From assembly GCA_029552745.1 (NCBI GenBank), contig JAKPDK010000070.1:468813-532812 (forward strand): DNA of 64,000 nt, read 5' to 3'. Below, piece after piece: positions 1 through 9,047 of this stretch. Position numbers and translations under genes: made by a program. Numbering within the stretch: the stretch's first letter is position 1; each line of letters begins with the position of its first letter. Source of the stretch: Candidatus Hydrogenedentota bacterium (GTDB lineage: Bacteria > Hydrogenedentota > Hydrogenedentia > Hydrogenedentales > SLHB01). The notes under the pieces are model-generated. The model searched no databases and had not been told where the DNA came from. It saw only the letters and a program-made list of their open reading frames with translations.

Positions 1-736
1 AAACAACACCGTCAATCAAGGATTCATAGCTCTCTTTTAACACAGTCCCATTATCTGCCAACCAGTATTTGACTGCATCTTCATTCACTTTGAGTCCCGA
101 AGAGACATCGGGACTCACGAGATCAGTTGGGTCTTTCAGGCGGGCATCGGCAAGCAAGGGGCCAAAAGGTGCAACGATGGTTTTGCGCCAGACTATCTTG
201 CCGTCCGGCACGCGCAAGACCTTAGCTGAGACCTTTGCCGCTAGAGTAGCTTCAGGACCGTAAATGCCGTAGGTTAAGGAAAGGTCGGTCAAAAGCGTGA
301 TGCCATCTTTCCCCAGTCTGGTAAGCCTCGCACGTTGGGCATCCTCCTGATTTCGGTATCCTGCTACGCTAGTCAGAGGGCTAACCTCTCGCAGTCCATC
401 GCCCCATATCTCGCGTAAACGTTTTTCTACTATCTCTCTTGCTACTGTTGCAGGATCGTAATCTTTCAATAATTCTTCTAGTTTGTCCTGATACTTAGCA
501 TTGACACTGGCATCTATCACGGCACCTACTAAGAGACCGCTAGAACCCGCAATCCGCAAGGTCTTACCCGCGGGTGAAACCGCTACAACTAGTTTGTGAG
601 GCGGATTCTTTAGTGACCAAGCAGGCCCTTTGGTTTCCAGTACCGTTTTTCTCAGGTCGTTTTGTTTTGTAGCGCAGCCAATAAAGTTGGTGACTACCAA
701 AGAAATAAGAATGCAATGTACTAGAAATGTTCTCAT
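1..736 (-). CDS. Putative lipoprotein, unknown function (3' end cut by window edge)
   Basis: The reading frame opens at an ATG at 736 and stays open to base 1, so about 245 residues are visible and the C-terminus lies outside the window. A GGAGGAAG Shine-Dalgarno sequence sits about 9 bases before the ATG. The N-terminus is a short hydrophobic segment ending in FIGC, a plausible lipobox with Cys22 as the lipidated residue. A glycine-rich stretch (GSSGLLVGAVIDA) near residues 69-81 is the only other hydrophobic patch. The rest is soluble and mixed alpha/beta in appearance, with a VWRK segment late in the protein. I recognise no family. The next gene on the same strand also encodes an exported protein, so an envelope role is likely. 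Confidence 0.75.
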   Translation of the reverse strand, partial: MRTFLVHCILISLVVTNFIGCATKQNDLRKTVLETKGPAWSLKNPPHKLVVAVSPAGKTLRIAGSSGLLVGAVIDASVNAKYQDKLEELLKDYDPATVAREIVEKRLREIWGDGLREVSPLTSVAGYRNQEDAQRARLTRLGKDGITLLTDLSLTYGIYGPEATLAAKVSAKVLRVPDGKIVWRKTIVAPFGPLLADARLKDPTDLVSPDVSSGLKVNEDAVKYWLADNGTVLKESYESLIDGVV

Positions 737-780
737 AAGGGACTTCCTCCCGACCGGCTGGAGTTTTTGTATCGGTGCTT

Positions 781-786
781 ATTATA
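781..786 (-). promoter_or_regulatory. -10 box upstream of the lipoprotein gene
   Basis: On the minus strand this is a perfect TATAAT preceded by TGC, an extended -10 arrangement. It lies 45 bases upstream of the ATG at 736. There is no good -35 hexamer at 16-18 bases, which is tolerable for an extended -10 promoter. The call is by pattern only. Confidence 0.45.
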
Positions 787-867
787 GCATGGTGGGACGT
801 CCTTTCGGGTGTGTGCGCTCCTTTTTATAAATGTTTTTGTCGGTGTATGTGTTTGAGATGGCTCTGC

Positions 868-1995
868 TCAGTTCTGAGGCATTAATGAGATTATGTTAGC
901 CACAACACTCTTAGCAAAAAAGGTGACACCAGAAAACTTGTTTCTTGTCAAGTACTCGACTAATCCAGTTATGGAAGAGTTGTACTGGATAGAAATACGA
1001 GACAGCTCGTTAGATTGCAACAAAATCTCGGCATGTTCTACACCGGGGAATTGCTGTATTCTTTCTGCAATCTCATTCACAATGGTAATGTCTTTCAATC
1101 CCATGATTTCAACGAATATCTCAGAGCTTTTTTTCGTCCGAGAGGAAGCCAGCAACGTTGCCACCAGAGTTTTCTCTTGAAGTTTTGTAGCAGCATCGGC
1201 TCCTGCCTGAGCAATCCCTTCCATCGTATCTTCACTGTTCACCGTGGCCTCAGCCTGTAACAGCCACGAAGCCTTACTATCATCTGCCGAGACGACTGTA
1301 AGTTTTAAGGTGACGTCGTTTTTGAAAATATTGGAATTAGGAGCTGCGGGCTGACTTACACATTCCGTTATGCCGCCAATGCTGACCTGCGCTAGGTTCT
1401 CCCTTCCCAAACGAGCGATTCCTTCAGTCTCCCCCTGCAAACGGCCTAAAATTTCATCTTCGCCATATAATCGTAGGAGTCGTTCTCTTGCAAGTACATC
1501 AAACCCTTTTTGTTCTAGAAATTTCCTCAAGACCTGTTCTGTTTCTGAGTGGGATGAGATGGAGAGAGGTCCTCCCGGTTGCGTTTGCTCGGCAATTATT
1601 AAAATGATCTTGGGCTTTGTATCTAATTTAGCAAGCTTGAGCAAGGCAGAATCTCGAGTTAACAGCTCTTCCTTTACTACCGCCGAAATCTTGACGGTTG
1701 TAGTCCCGTTCTCACTACGACGGTCTAAAACCTGAAAGTACTGTACGTAAATGGAAGGGTTGTCTATAATTGGCTTAAAGATGGCTAGATCGGAAGTTTG
1801 CCAGCAGGAAATCAGTTTGTCAACGATAATTGCCGCTTGCGCATTCTCAATAGCGGCTTGAAAGGCAGCTTTATCAACCCCGGGAGCGCTTCCTTCCATT
1901 TCGACAGGTTGTGCTGTTGGCTCGTCGGCACGAGCAACACCTAGACAGATGAGGAATACAGGTATGATCGTGAGGAATTTTATAATTAACTGCAC
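868..1995 (-). CDS. Exported protein of unknown function
   Basis: A 375-residue protein starting at GTG 1995, with a GGGAG ribosome binding site 9 bases upstream. Residues 1-23 are a typical Sec signal peptide (hydrophobic core, then GVARA), so the product is periplasmic or outer-membrane associated. A central region (KPKIILIIAEQ, then an SETEQVLRKFLEQKGF segment) has the rhythm of CsgG/FlgT-type lipoprotein-assembly folds, but the similarity is impressionistic. A C-terminal part (about 295-375) could be a small ferredoxin-like domain. An inverted repeat TGAACCG/CGGTTCA (1998-2029) brackets the ribosome binding site and could mask it. No catalytic motif is visible. Confidence 0.8.
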   Translation of the reverse strand: MQLIIKFLTIIPVFLICLGVARADEPTAQPVEMEGSAPGVDKAAFQAAIENAQAAIIVDKLISCWQTSDLAIFKPIIDNPSIYVQYFQVLDRRSENGTTTVKISAVVKEELLTRDSALLKLAKLDTKPKIILIIAEQTQPGGPLSISSHSETEQVLRKFLEQKGFDVLARERLLRLYGEDEILGRLQGETEGIARLGRENLAQVSIGGITECVSQPAAPNSNIFKNDVTLKLTVVSADDSKASWLLQAEATVNSEDTMEGIAQAGADAATKLQEKTLVATLLASSRTKKSSEIFVEIMGLKDITIVNEIAERIQQFPGVEHAEILLQSNELSRISIQYNSSITGLVEYLTRNKFSGVTFFAKSVVANIISLMPQN

Positions 1996-2052
1996 TGTGA
2001 ACCGCTCCCGCGGTCAGATGAACGGTTCATCATGGCCTTGGTATGAACCGAC

Positions 2053-2757
2053 TTAATCGCGGCTGCGAGCCAAAAGAAACATTCGAAGTAGTTGCAAGAT
2101 GGCCATAGCCGCCGCCGCGACATAGGTCAAGGCAGCAGCAGAGAGAACCTTCCTTGTGGCACGAATCTCTTCTGAATCGAGAAATCCTCCTGTTGCAAGA
2201 GCGTGCAACGCTCGATTGCTCGCATTAAACTCGACCGGCAATGTAACGACAGTGAAGAGCACAGCCAAACTGAAAAGGATAATGCCTGCTTTTAAAAGGA
2301 GGGGGCTCGAAAAGATTAAACCAATGAAGAACAAAGGCCACGCCAGAAAAGATCCAAAACTGCTCACAGGATACATTACATTCCGCAGCATTAAGGGAGC
2401 ATATGACTGTGCGTGTTGTATCGCGTGGCCCGCCTCGTGCGCTGCTATACCCACGGCTGCGACGCTGCGACCATAATAGACCGGCTCTGACAAGCGAAGA
2501 ACTCGGGTTCTTGGATCATAATGGTCGGTCAATTCGCCACCAATAGGCTCAATAGGACAAGAGCCTTTTTCGCCAAATTCCCCAATGCCAGCATTCCTCA
2601 AAATCAGCCGTGCCACTTCTGCTCCCGTTAGGCCGGAGCGAGTCATTACTTCGGAATACTGAACATAGGCGCTTTTAACTTTGATCTGTGCCCAAATAGC
2701 GAGCAATAGCGCTGGAATCAACAGTACAAAAGTAGGATCAAAAGGATAGAAATACAT
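2053..2757 (-). CDS. Membrane zinc metallopeptidase (Zn_peptidase_2 / YugP family)
   Basis: A 234-residue integral membrane protein. The zinc-binding HEAGH motif (preceded by AA, followed by AIQHA) is at about residues 107-111, with hydrophobic segments at the N-terminus (about 8-25), the middle (about 130-180) and the C-terminus (about 208-228). This order and length match the neutral zinc metallopeptidase family PF04298 (YugP). Physiological substrates of the family are poorly known. The gene begins 9 bases after the bactofilin stop codon, so the two are almost certainly co-transcribed with the upstream MinD-like ATPase gene. There is no strong ribosome binding site, which suggests translational coupling. 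Confidence 0.85.
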   Translation of the reverse strand: MYFYPFDPTFVLLIPALLLAIWAQIKVKSAYVQYSEVMTRSGLTGAEVARLILRNAGIGEFGEKGSCPIEPIGGELTDHYDPRTRVLRLSEPVYYGRSVAAVGIAAHEAGHAIQHAQSYAPLMLRNVMYPVSSFGSFLAWPLFFIGLIFSSPLLLKAGIILFSLAVLFTVVTLPVEFNASNRALHALATGGFLDSEEIRATRKVLSAAALTYVAAAAMAILQLLRMFLLARSRD

Positions 2758-2766
2758 ACGCTTTCA

Positions 2767-3453
2767 TCAGTCCTTTTTCGGGGAAGAACGCATAAAGCAA
2801 TTCCCGTTAAATATAGCACCTTCTTCTATAATTAGGGATTGTGCTCGCACGTCGCCAGTAACTTTGCTGGTCGAAGCCAATCTTACCAGCCCCCCACAAA
2901 GCACATTCCCGCAGACTTGCCCACTGATACTTACCCGTTTGCCGGCAACAACATCGGCATTCAGTCTTCCAGTTTCCCCCAATTCCACTTCCTGTGTGCA
3001 CTCTACTTTACCCTCCACCAGGCCATCCACTTTGCAAGCAGCCGCTTTCACATTTCCAGATACCAATGCGCTGGCTTCCAGCGTGAGGCGTCCTTCTACT
3101 GTTACATTTCCATCAATACGGCCTGCAATTTCTGTCTCAGCGCCGCTCGTTAATGACCCATCAATAATTACACTTTCGGGTACCGTCATTTTCTGGAGTT
3201 TTACCGAGCGAGCGCGGCGCATCGCCAAGTCATCAATTGTAGTTGGCGCAGGAGACTCTTCCATCTCCCGCACCGGCGACCGCATTTTGCTCGGGCCACG
3301 GCTGGTCTGCAGCGCATCTTGAAAAGCCTGATTCATTCGCTCAAGGAAAGATCCCCGCCTTGCCCTCTGAAGTTCCCCATAAGGGTCTGAGTCAGGGGTC
3401 TGTTCAGTTTTATGCTGTTTTTCAGGCTGCAGGTTGTTTGTTTCGTTTGTCAC
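2767..3453 (-). CDS. Bactofilin family cytoskeletal protein
   Basis: A 228-residue protein with the bactofilin layout: a charged, disordered N-terminus (about 1-90) and then a right-handed beta-helix core. The core shows regularly spaced IDG, VEG, VSG and VKA turns, for example IIDGSLTSGAETEIAGRIDG at about 95-115. Bactofilins polymerise without nucleotide at the inner membrane and scaffold cell-wall enzymes or chromosome-segregation proteins. The GTG start overlaps the stop codon of the MinD/ParA-like gene (GTGA), so the two are translationally coupled. The zinc peptidase gene follows directly. The N-terminus is longer than in minimal bactofilins and could be a partner- or membrane-binding tail. 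Confidence 0.9.
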   Translation of the reverse strand: MTNETNNLQPEKQHKTEQTPDSDPYGELQRARRGSFLERMNQAFQDALQTSRGPSKMRSPVREMEESPAPTTIDDLAMRRARSVKLQKMTVPESVIIDGSLTSGAETEIAGRIDGNVTVEGRLTLEASALVSGNVKAAACKVDGLVEGKVECTQEVELGETGRLNADVVAGKRVSISGQVCGNVLCGGLVRLASTSKVTGDVRAQSLIIEEGAIFNGNCFMRSSPKKD

Positions 3454-4397
3454 GACGAGAAAAACCCCAATTTGTCCGCAATCTCACTAACGCACGTACT
3501 TATGCGCCGATGCGGATAGCGTACCACGAAAGGTGTTCCACAGTTTACCGCTTCCGAGACATAAGAATCAAAATAAATGAAGCCCAAAAACTCTGCTTCC
3601 ACAAAAAGGTCTTTTCGAAGAAGCTTTTTCAATATCATGGCTGCGACGTGTGCTTCATGGGCATTCACTACCCGATTGACCACAATTCGAGGCCGCATCG
3701 ATCGGGCCAAAGCAATCAGTTCTCCAGAAATTCTGTTCGCGTCGTCATATTCAAACACATCAGACTGCCGAAGAACGTCTACAAAGCTTTTCAACGATTC
3801 GCTTCGTTTTAACAAGACCCCCAATTCGGGGCTTTGGTAGAAACGCTCGATACGGCGAAATAACGAGGCGCGCAAGAATTTGAATGCATTGTCTATGCTT
3901 GTCTTTTCTGGTGCAATAACCAAAACTCCGTTTCCTTCGGCAAGCAAGAAAAAGTCCAGCGTGTTTAGGTGTGCCCCTGCGTCAAGGTCTACCACTATCA
4001 AATCGGCTTCCAGTGTCCGAAGCTCTCGTATGAGAGCGGTCTTCTGTTGGTACCGGGGATTGGCTACATCCAATAGTCCGGTTGTCCCTGGAATCAATAT
4101 AAGATTCTCATACGGTGTCGGAAATAATAAATTGTCTAAAGTTTTCGTGCCTTTCTGATAGAAGAATTCATCAAGTTTTGTCCGACACTGTACCCCCAAA
4201 ACTGCTTCCACGTTGGAGCAACTTAAGTCTGCATCAACGAGAATTACCTTCCATCCTCGTCGTGCCACTTCAACAGCGACGTTTACGGCAAAACAAGTCT
4301 TGCCAACCCCGCCTTTTCCGCCTCCAACCACGAGCAGTTCAGGCGTGCGCGTTTTTGGACGCAACGATAGCTTTTCAGGAACTAACTCGATTGTCAT
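3450..4397 (-). CDS. MinD/FlhG-like ParA-family ATPase
   Basis: About 316 residues from the ATG at 4397. The frame is open to a TTG at 4517, but the added residues do not resemble the family and neither start has a clear ribosome binding site. A deviant Walker A (GGGKGGVGKT) lies at about residue 26, followed by VILVDADLSCSNVEAVLG, the MinD/FlhG/FleN Walker A' region, and DLIVVDLDAG as Walker B. Such ATPases dimerise on ATP and position cellular machinery at membranes or poles. No MinC, MinE or flagellar gene is visible. The 4-base overlap with a bactofilin gene suggests work with that scaffold. Confidence 0.85.
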   Translation of the reverse strand: MTIELVPEKLSLRPKTRTPELLVVGGGKGGVGKTCFAVNVAVEVARRGWKVILVDADLSCSNVEAVLGVQCRTKLDEFFYQKGTKTLDNLLFPTPYENLILIPGTTGLLDVANPRYQQKTALIRELRTLEADLIVVDLDAGAHLNTLDFFLLAEGNGVLVIAPEKTSIDNAFKFLRASLFRRIERFYQSPELGVLLKRSESLKSFVDVLRQSDVFEYDDANRISGELIALARSMRPRIVVNRVVNAHEAHVAAMILKKLLRKDLFVEAEFLGFIYFDSYVSEAVNCGTPFVVRYPHRRISTCVSEIADKLGFFSS

Positions 4398-4583
4398 TTT
4401 TGCCAGGCCAATTTTCGAGTTCCACTTAAGAAACATATCAATCTTGACGTTATTTGTCAACAGAATATCGTTGCGACTGGCGAGGGCAGTGAATTGCGGG
4501 GATTTCCGTTTGTCCAAGGGCGAATAGTCTGATAAGATTATGAAGACACTTTCAAACTTGGGACAGGCTCATACAAACTGAAA

Positions 4584-5528
4584 ATGACAGAAAACAAAAC
4601 AGAACAAGATGTCCCCTCTGCTACCCCATCAAAGGGCGCCTTGGGCGAGTTTCCTCCCTGGCTGCGGCGGCCATGGGGTTCCGGAGCCCTTTTTGAATCG
4701 ACCAGAAACGTTGTTCAAGGTTATCGGGTGCACACGGTTTGTCAAAGTGCACGGTGTCCAAACCAGGGCGACTGCTGGCAGCGGCGTACTGCAACTTTTA
4801 TGATTTTGGGCAATGTCTGTACGCGTAATTGTCTTTTTTGTTCGGTGCGTAGTGGGAATCCAGCAAGAAATGTTGATTTGGAAGAGCCTCTACGCGTGGC
4901 AGAGGCTGTGCGTGCTTTGTCTATACGTCACGCGGTGATTACCAGTGTTACCCGTGACGATCTCCATGACGGGGGCGCCCAACAGTTTTTGAATACTATT
5001 CGTGCCATTCGCGAAATAAATCCACATACCACCGTTGAAGTTCTTACCCCAGATTTTAAGGGGGACGTAAATGCGGTAAGGACGGTTGCCGAGGCTTACC
5101 CTGAAGTGTTTGGCCACAACATTGAGACTGTGGAACGTCTTCACGCGGTTCTAAGAAGAAATGGTCGACTTTATGAAAAAAGTCTGTCTTTATTGCGGTT
5201 TGTAAGTGGTTTCAGCGATAAAATCATTGTAAAGTCTGCCCTGATGCTCGGTCACGGAGAAACTCGAGATGAGATCGTAAAGACTCTTCAAGACCTTCGT
5301 GAGGTGGGGTGTCAGGTGGTTGCAATGGGACAGTACTTGCGTCCCACGAAGTCGCAACGGGCTGTGCAAAGATATATTACGCCGGATGAATTCCAGGAAT
5401 TAGAGCAGATTGCATATAGCATGGGGTTCCTTTTTGTGACGGCGGGTCCGTTTGTTCGGAGTTCCTATCGAGCGGAAGAACCCATCAGCATGCTGAAAGA
5501 GAAACGTTTTGGGAGTGTGGCACGATGA
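4584..5528 (+). CDS. lipA: Lipoyl synthase
   Basis: A 314-residue radical-SAM enzyme that inserts two sulfur atoms into protein-bound octanoyl groups. Both iron-sulfur clusters are readable: the auxiliary cluster as Cys53-X4-Cys58-X5-Cys64, and the radical-SAM cluster as Cys79-X3-Cys83-X2-Cys86 (CTRNCLFC). The RSSYRAEE segment near the C-terminus carries the serine that ligates the auxiliary cluster in LipA. Length is normal. The gene overlaps the next one, a lipoyl domain, by ATGA, and lipB lies 3 kb downstream on the same strand, so the octanoylation and sulfur-insertion steps are both encoded here. The ATG lacks an obvious ribosome binding site. Confidence 0.97.
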   Translation: MTENKTEQDVPSATPSKGALGEFPPWLRRPWGSGALFESTRNVVQGYRVHTVCQSARCPNQGDCWQRRTATFMILGNVCTRNCLFCSVRSGNPARNVDLEEPLRVAEAVRALSIRHAVITSVTRDDLHDGGAQQFLNTIRAIREINPHTTVEVLTPDFKGDVNAVRTVAEAYPEVFGHNIETVERLHAVLRRNGRLYEKSLSLLRFVSGFSDKIIVKSALMLGHGETRDEIVKTLQDLREVGCQVVAMGQYLRPTKSQRAVQRYITPDEFQELEQIAYSMGFLFVTAGPFVRSSYRAEEPISMLKEKRFGSVAR

Positions 5529-5764
5529 AAGTCGAAATACGTTTGCCGGAGCTTGGCGAAGATGCGGAAGAAAAAGCCAGTGTGTCCAGGTGGCTCGTGA
5601 ATATAGGGGATATTGTAAACACAGGCGATGACTTGATCGAGTTAACTACAGATAAAGCGGCGTTCACTGTACCCTGTCCACAGAACGGAGTCGTGGTTGA
5701 GCTCCTGGTGGAAGAAGGTGATGAGGTGGTCGCAGGCGATCCGTTATGTATTCTGGAGTCATGA
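5525..5764 (+). CDS. Stand-alone lipoyl/biotinyl domain protein
   Basis: A 79-residue protein that is a single lipoyl domain and nothing else. The lipoylation site is Lys44 in LTTDKAAF, matching the E(S/T)DKA hairpin of E2 lipoyl domains, and the C-terminal half has the usual GVVVELLVEEGDEV and GDPL pattern. It shows no linker, subunit-binding domain or acyltransferase domain. It is too short for a GcvH. Its ATG overlaps the lipA stop codon, so lipoyl synthase and a likely substrate are co-translated. It may act as a free lipoyl carrier or donor, or be the detached arm of an E2 encoded elsewhere. No E1, E2 or E3 gene is in the window. Confidence 0.85.
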   Translation: MKVEIRLPELGEDAEEKASVSRWLVNIGDIVNTGDDLIELTTDKAAFTVPCPQNGVVVELLVEEGDEVVAGDPLCILES

Positions 5765-5927
5765 AGAATGATTCTTCTTTGAAATTTCCATATTAGTAAT
5801 ATTTCTCTTCGGTGATTTCCCTACACTTTGGGGTATGAAGGCAAAAGGACTTGGCTTTTAGAATTTGTGAAGGGAATGTGAAGAAGAAGTTGTGTTTAGT
5901 CCTAATTTGACAGGCGGAGAAAAACAA

Positions 5928-7202
5928 ATGACGATAGGTGTTGGTGTTATTGGAGGAGGAACAGTTGGTGGTGGCGTTATTTCGATTCTTACCCATTCTC
6001 GTGAGCATATTAAGTCAACAAGCGGTGTAGATATTCGTTTGGTTCATGTGGCCGATATAGACACACGAAAATTTCAAGGATTTGACTTAGATGGTGTGCA
6101 AATAAGCGAAGATGCGGAAGAACTCCTTCACAATCCCTCTGTTGATGTGGTGTGCGAGTTGATTGGAGGAATAGAACCGGCGCGGCGATTCATTCTCGAG
6201 GCTTTTCGTCAGGGGAAACATGTGATCACAGCGAACAAGATGCTTTTAGCGTACCATGGTCCGGAGCTAACCCAAGCCGCTGCTTCTGTGGGTGTGGAAT
6301 TGAGATATGAGGCTGCGGTAGCCGGGGGAATTCCCATTATCAAGGCTATTCGCGAAGGGCTTGCTGCAAGTGTAATTCGCTCCGTATATGGCATCTTTAA
6401 TGGAACCTGCAATTATATTCTCACTCGAATGACTTATGACGGACTGGAATTCGGCGAAGCTTTAAGCCAGGCAATCGAGCGCGGATTTGCCGAGACGCCT
6501 CCGGATTTGGACATTGAGGGACATGATACGGCGCACAAGTGCTTAATCATCGCATCTCTTTGTTCCTCGTCAGTCATCAACCTAAAAGATGTCTATGTGG
6601 AAGGTATCACGCGAGTCACCCATGCCGATGTTCTTTATGCGAAAGAAATGGGTTATATCATTAAACTTTTGGGGATTGTGCGTACGATGGACGACTCGGT
6701 CGAAGTTCGAGTGCATCCGACCCTCGTCCCCGAAGACCATTTATTAGCCTCTGTCCGCAACGAGTTCAATGCTGTGTACGTACTAAGCGAAGCCACTGAT
6801 GCCACGTTATACTATGGAAGGGGTGCGGGGAGAATGCCCACCGCTGGCGCCGTTGTTGCGGACATCATCGATATTGGAAGGAGAAATAGAAACGCTCCGA
6901 TGCCTGCGTTTGTTTTTAATGCGCAGAGACGGGTCCGACCCATCGGTGAGGTGGAGAGCCGGTACTATCTTCGTTTGACTACGCTCGATAGACCGGGAGT
7001 CTTGGGAAAGGTATGCACGATTTTGGGCGCGAAAAATGTTAGCATAGCCTCTTGTATTCAGAAGGAAGAGCACGAAGAACGCCCGGTACATGTCGTGCTT
7101 ATGACTCACACCACCAGAGAAGCTTCTTTGCGGTCGGCTCTGTCTGAAATAGATCAGCTAGACTTTATTCGCGAGAAAACCCAGGTTTTGCGAGTCTTAT
7201 AG
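5928..7202 (+). CDS. hom: Homoserine dehydrogenase with ACT domain
   Basis: NAD(P)H-dependent reduction of aspartate semialdehyde to homoserine, the branch to threonine and methionine. I chose the ATG at 5928 (424 residues) because GGCGGAG precedes it at proper spacing and the protein then begins directly with the dinucleotide-binding glycine motif ([11 protein letters not shown]). The frame is open to a GTG at 5892. The catalytic-domain signature around [11 protein letters not shown] is at about residue 160. The C-terminal 80 residues form an ACT domain ([20 protein letters not shown]), consistent with threonine feedback. thrC follows after 13 bases. Confidence 0.95.
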   Translation: MTIGVGVIGGGTVGGGVISILTHSREHIKSTSGVDIRLVHVADIDTRKFQGFDLDGVQISEDAEELLHNPSVDVVCELIGGIEPARRFILEAFRQGKHVITANKMLLAYHGPELTQAAASVGVELRYEAAVAGGIPIIKAIREGLAASVIRSVYGIFNGTCNYILTRMTYDGLEFGEALSQAIERGFAETPPDLDIEGHDTAHKCLIIASLCSSSVINLKDVYVEGITRVTHADVLYAKEMGYIIKLLGIVRTMDDSVEVRVHPTLVPEDHLLASVRNEFNAVYVLSEATDATLYYGRGAGRMPTAGAVVADIIDIGRRNRNAPMPAFVFNAQRRVRPIGEVESRYYLRLTTLDRPGVLGKVCTILGAKNVSIASCIQKEEHEERPVHVVLMTHTTREASLRSALSEIDQLDFIREKTQVLRVL

Positions 7203-7215
7203 GAGTAAAACGACC

Positions 7216-8322
7216 ATGCCATATTACGGAGTGATCGAACGGTACCGCCGTTTTCTTCCCGTTACGGAACATACAAGGATTGTGAGCCTCAATGAGGGTT
7301 CCACTCCCCAAATCCTTGCCCGGAATCTAAGCGCCGCCATTCATCCTCGCCTGGAAATATGGCTGAAGTATGAGGGGCTGAATCCTACGGGCTCCTTTAA
7401 AGACCGCGGCATGACGGTCGCCATAACAAAAGCGCTTGAGGATGGTTTTCGCGCCGTCATCTGTGCATCCACGGGCAACACGTCGGCATCGGCGGCTGCT
7501 TATGCGGCACGTGCCGGTATTCGCTGTATTGTACTGATCCCCGAGGGAAAGATTGCCTTGGGAAAGCTTTCTCAAGCCATGATCCACGGCGCAAGGGTGG
7601 TGCAGATTAAAGGTAATTTCGATGATGCCTTGGAGCTTGTTCGCAGCATCAGCAAAAAATACCCAATCGCGCTTGTTAACTCCGTCAATCCGAATCGTAT
7701 TGAGGGGCAAAAGACCGGAGCTTTCGAGATCGTCGACCATTTCGAAGGCTTCGCTCCGGATTTCCATGTATTGCCTGTTGGAAATGCAGGCAATATCACC
7801 GCTTATTGGCGAGGATACAAAGAGTATCACGCGGCAGGTCTCGCGGCAAACCTGCCCAAAATGTTGGGTTTTCAGGCAGCAGGAGCAGCGCCTATCGTTT
7901 TGGGGCATCCTGTGTCGAAACCTCAAACCTTCGCTACGGCGATTCGCATAGGAAATCCGGCGAGCTGGAAAACAGCAGTGGAGGCTCGGGATGAATCGGG
8001 TGGGCTAATCGATATGGTGACGGACGACGAGATTCTGGCCGCCTATAAGATGGTGGCCGCTCTCGAGGGTGTTTTCGTAGAACCCGCTAGCGCCGCAGGT
8101 ATTGCGGGGATTTTGAAACTGGCACGGGCTGGTTATTTCAACAAGCAAGAACCTTACAAAGGGGACATGTTGCGTGTTGTCTGTATCCTGACCGGTCATG
8201 GTTTGAAAGACCCGGATAGCGCCATCAAAGCCGCCGAAGAACCCATAACGATTGAAGCAGAGGAAGACCAGGTACTCGACGTTATGGGGGTTTTGGAACC
8301 TGAACCCGTAGGGACATTTTAG
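7216..8322 (+). CDS. thrC: Threonine synthase
   Basis: A 368-residue PLP enzyme converting O-phosphohomoserine to threonine. PLP-binding Lys62 is in [10 protein letters not shown], and the phosphate-binding glycine loop GNAGNI is near residue 190. The length fits the short threonine synthase class. AGGAG is at 7200-7204, about 11 bases before the ATG. The preceding hom gene supplies the pathway intermediate homoserine. Homoserine kinase, the intervening enzyme, is not in the window. The C-terminus ends in an acidic tail ([19 protein letters not shown]), perhaps a small regulatory extension. Confidence 0.95.
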   Translation: MPYYGVIERYRRFLPVTEHTRIVSLNEGSTPQILARNLSAAIHPRLEIWLKYEGLNPTGSFKDRGMTVAITKALEDGFRAVICASTGNTSASAAAYAARAGIRCIVLIPEGKIALGKLSQAMIHGARVVQIKGNFDDALELVRSISKKYPIALVNSVNPNRIEGQKTGAFEIVDHFEGFAPDFHVLPVGNAGNITAYWRGYKEYHAAGLAANLPKMLGFQAAGAAPIVLGHPVSKPQTFATAIRIGNPASWKTAVEARDESGGLIDMVTDDEILAAYKMVAALEGVFVEPASAAGIAGILKLARAGYFNKQEPYKGDMLRVVCILTGHGLKDPDSAIKAAEEPITIEAEEDQVLDVMGVLEPEPVGTF

Positions 8323-8379
8323 TTGCTATTTTCCGCGTGTTCCAAACCTTTAAGCTTCTTATACTGAAAAGGTGAAGGC

Positions 8380-9039
8380 ATGTCTTCCCAAATTGAAGTT
8401 GTATTTATTGAGGGCCTGTGTCCGTTTCAAAAGGCTTGGACACTTCAACGCGAACGGTTAGAGCACGTCCGCAGGGGTACCATGCCAAATGCACTGTTTT
8501 TATTAGAGCATGCTCCCGTCATCACCCTGGGGAGAAATAGTCGGGATGAACATGTATTAGCTTCTTCAAACGAACTTTCAAGGAAAGGAATCGAAGTCGT
8601 CTCAACCGACCGCGGGGGGGATGTAACATACCATGGCCCGGGACAGATGGTCGCATATCCCATCTTAAATTTGAGACAGTGGCAAAAGTCTATACGTTGG
8701 TATCTTCGAAGTTTAGAAGAGGTTGTCATCACGTTACTAGATACCTACGGAGTGTCTGCTACGCGGGAACCCCCTTTTACTGGGGTGTGGGCCCGAGGTG
8801 AAAAAGTAGCGGCAATTGGTGTGGGATTGAGAGATTGGGTGACATTTCATGGCTTATCCCTAAACGTCAATACAGATCTGAAGGCTTTTGAGCTGATCGT
8901 TCCTTGTGGCTTGTACGGAAAATCGGTGACATCGCTCCAAAAGATTCTCGGGAAATCGCTGAGTATGGCTGACGTTATGGAGCGGTTTACAGAGATTTTC
9001 TGTAGGCAGTTTTCTGCCAACCAACCGAAGATTTTTTGA
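8380..9039 (+). CDS. lipB: Octanoyltransferase
   Basis: A 219-residue LipB that transfers octanoyl from acyl carrier protein to the lysine of lipoyl domains, making the LipA substrate. The signature RGGDVTYHGPGQ is at residues 78-89. The catalytic dyad is readable: Lys142 in GEKVAAIGV and Cys176 in IVPCGLYG. GGTGAAGG provides the ribosome binding site. The gene follows thrC by 57 bases and ends 8 bases before the convergent TPR gene. With lipA and the stand-alone lipoyl domain upstream, this is a loose lipoylation locus interrupted by two threonine genes. Confidence 0.95.
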   Translation: MSSQIEVVFIEGLCPFQKAWTLQRERLEHVRRGTMPNALFLLEHAPVITLGRNSRDEHVLASSNELSRKGIEVVSTDRGGDVTYHGPGQMVAYPILNLRQWQKSIRWYLRSLEEVVITLLDTYGVSATREPPFTGVWARGEKVAAIGVGLRDWVTFHGLSLNVNTDLKAFELIVPCGLYGKSVTSLQKILGKSLSMADVMERFTEIFCRQFSANQPKIF

Positions 9040-9047
9040 AGAAGGTA

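Noticed and set aside
868-1735. Plus-strand ORFs of 81-121 codons opposite the exported protein
   Set aside because: They lie antisense to a 375-residue frame with a signal peptide and ribosome binding site, and have no protein-like features.
5892-5927. Upstream GTG start for homoserine dehydrogenase
   Set aside because: The 12 extra residues do not resemble the family, while ATG 5928 has GGCGGAG at normal spacing directly before the Rossmann motif.
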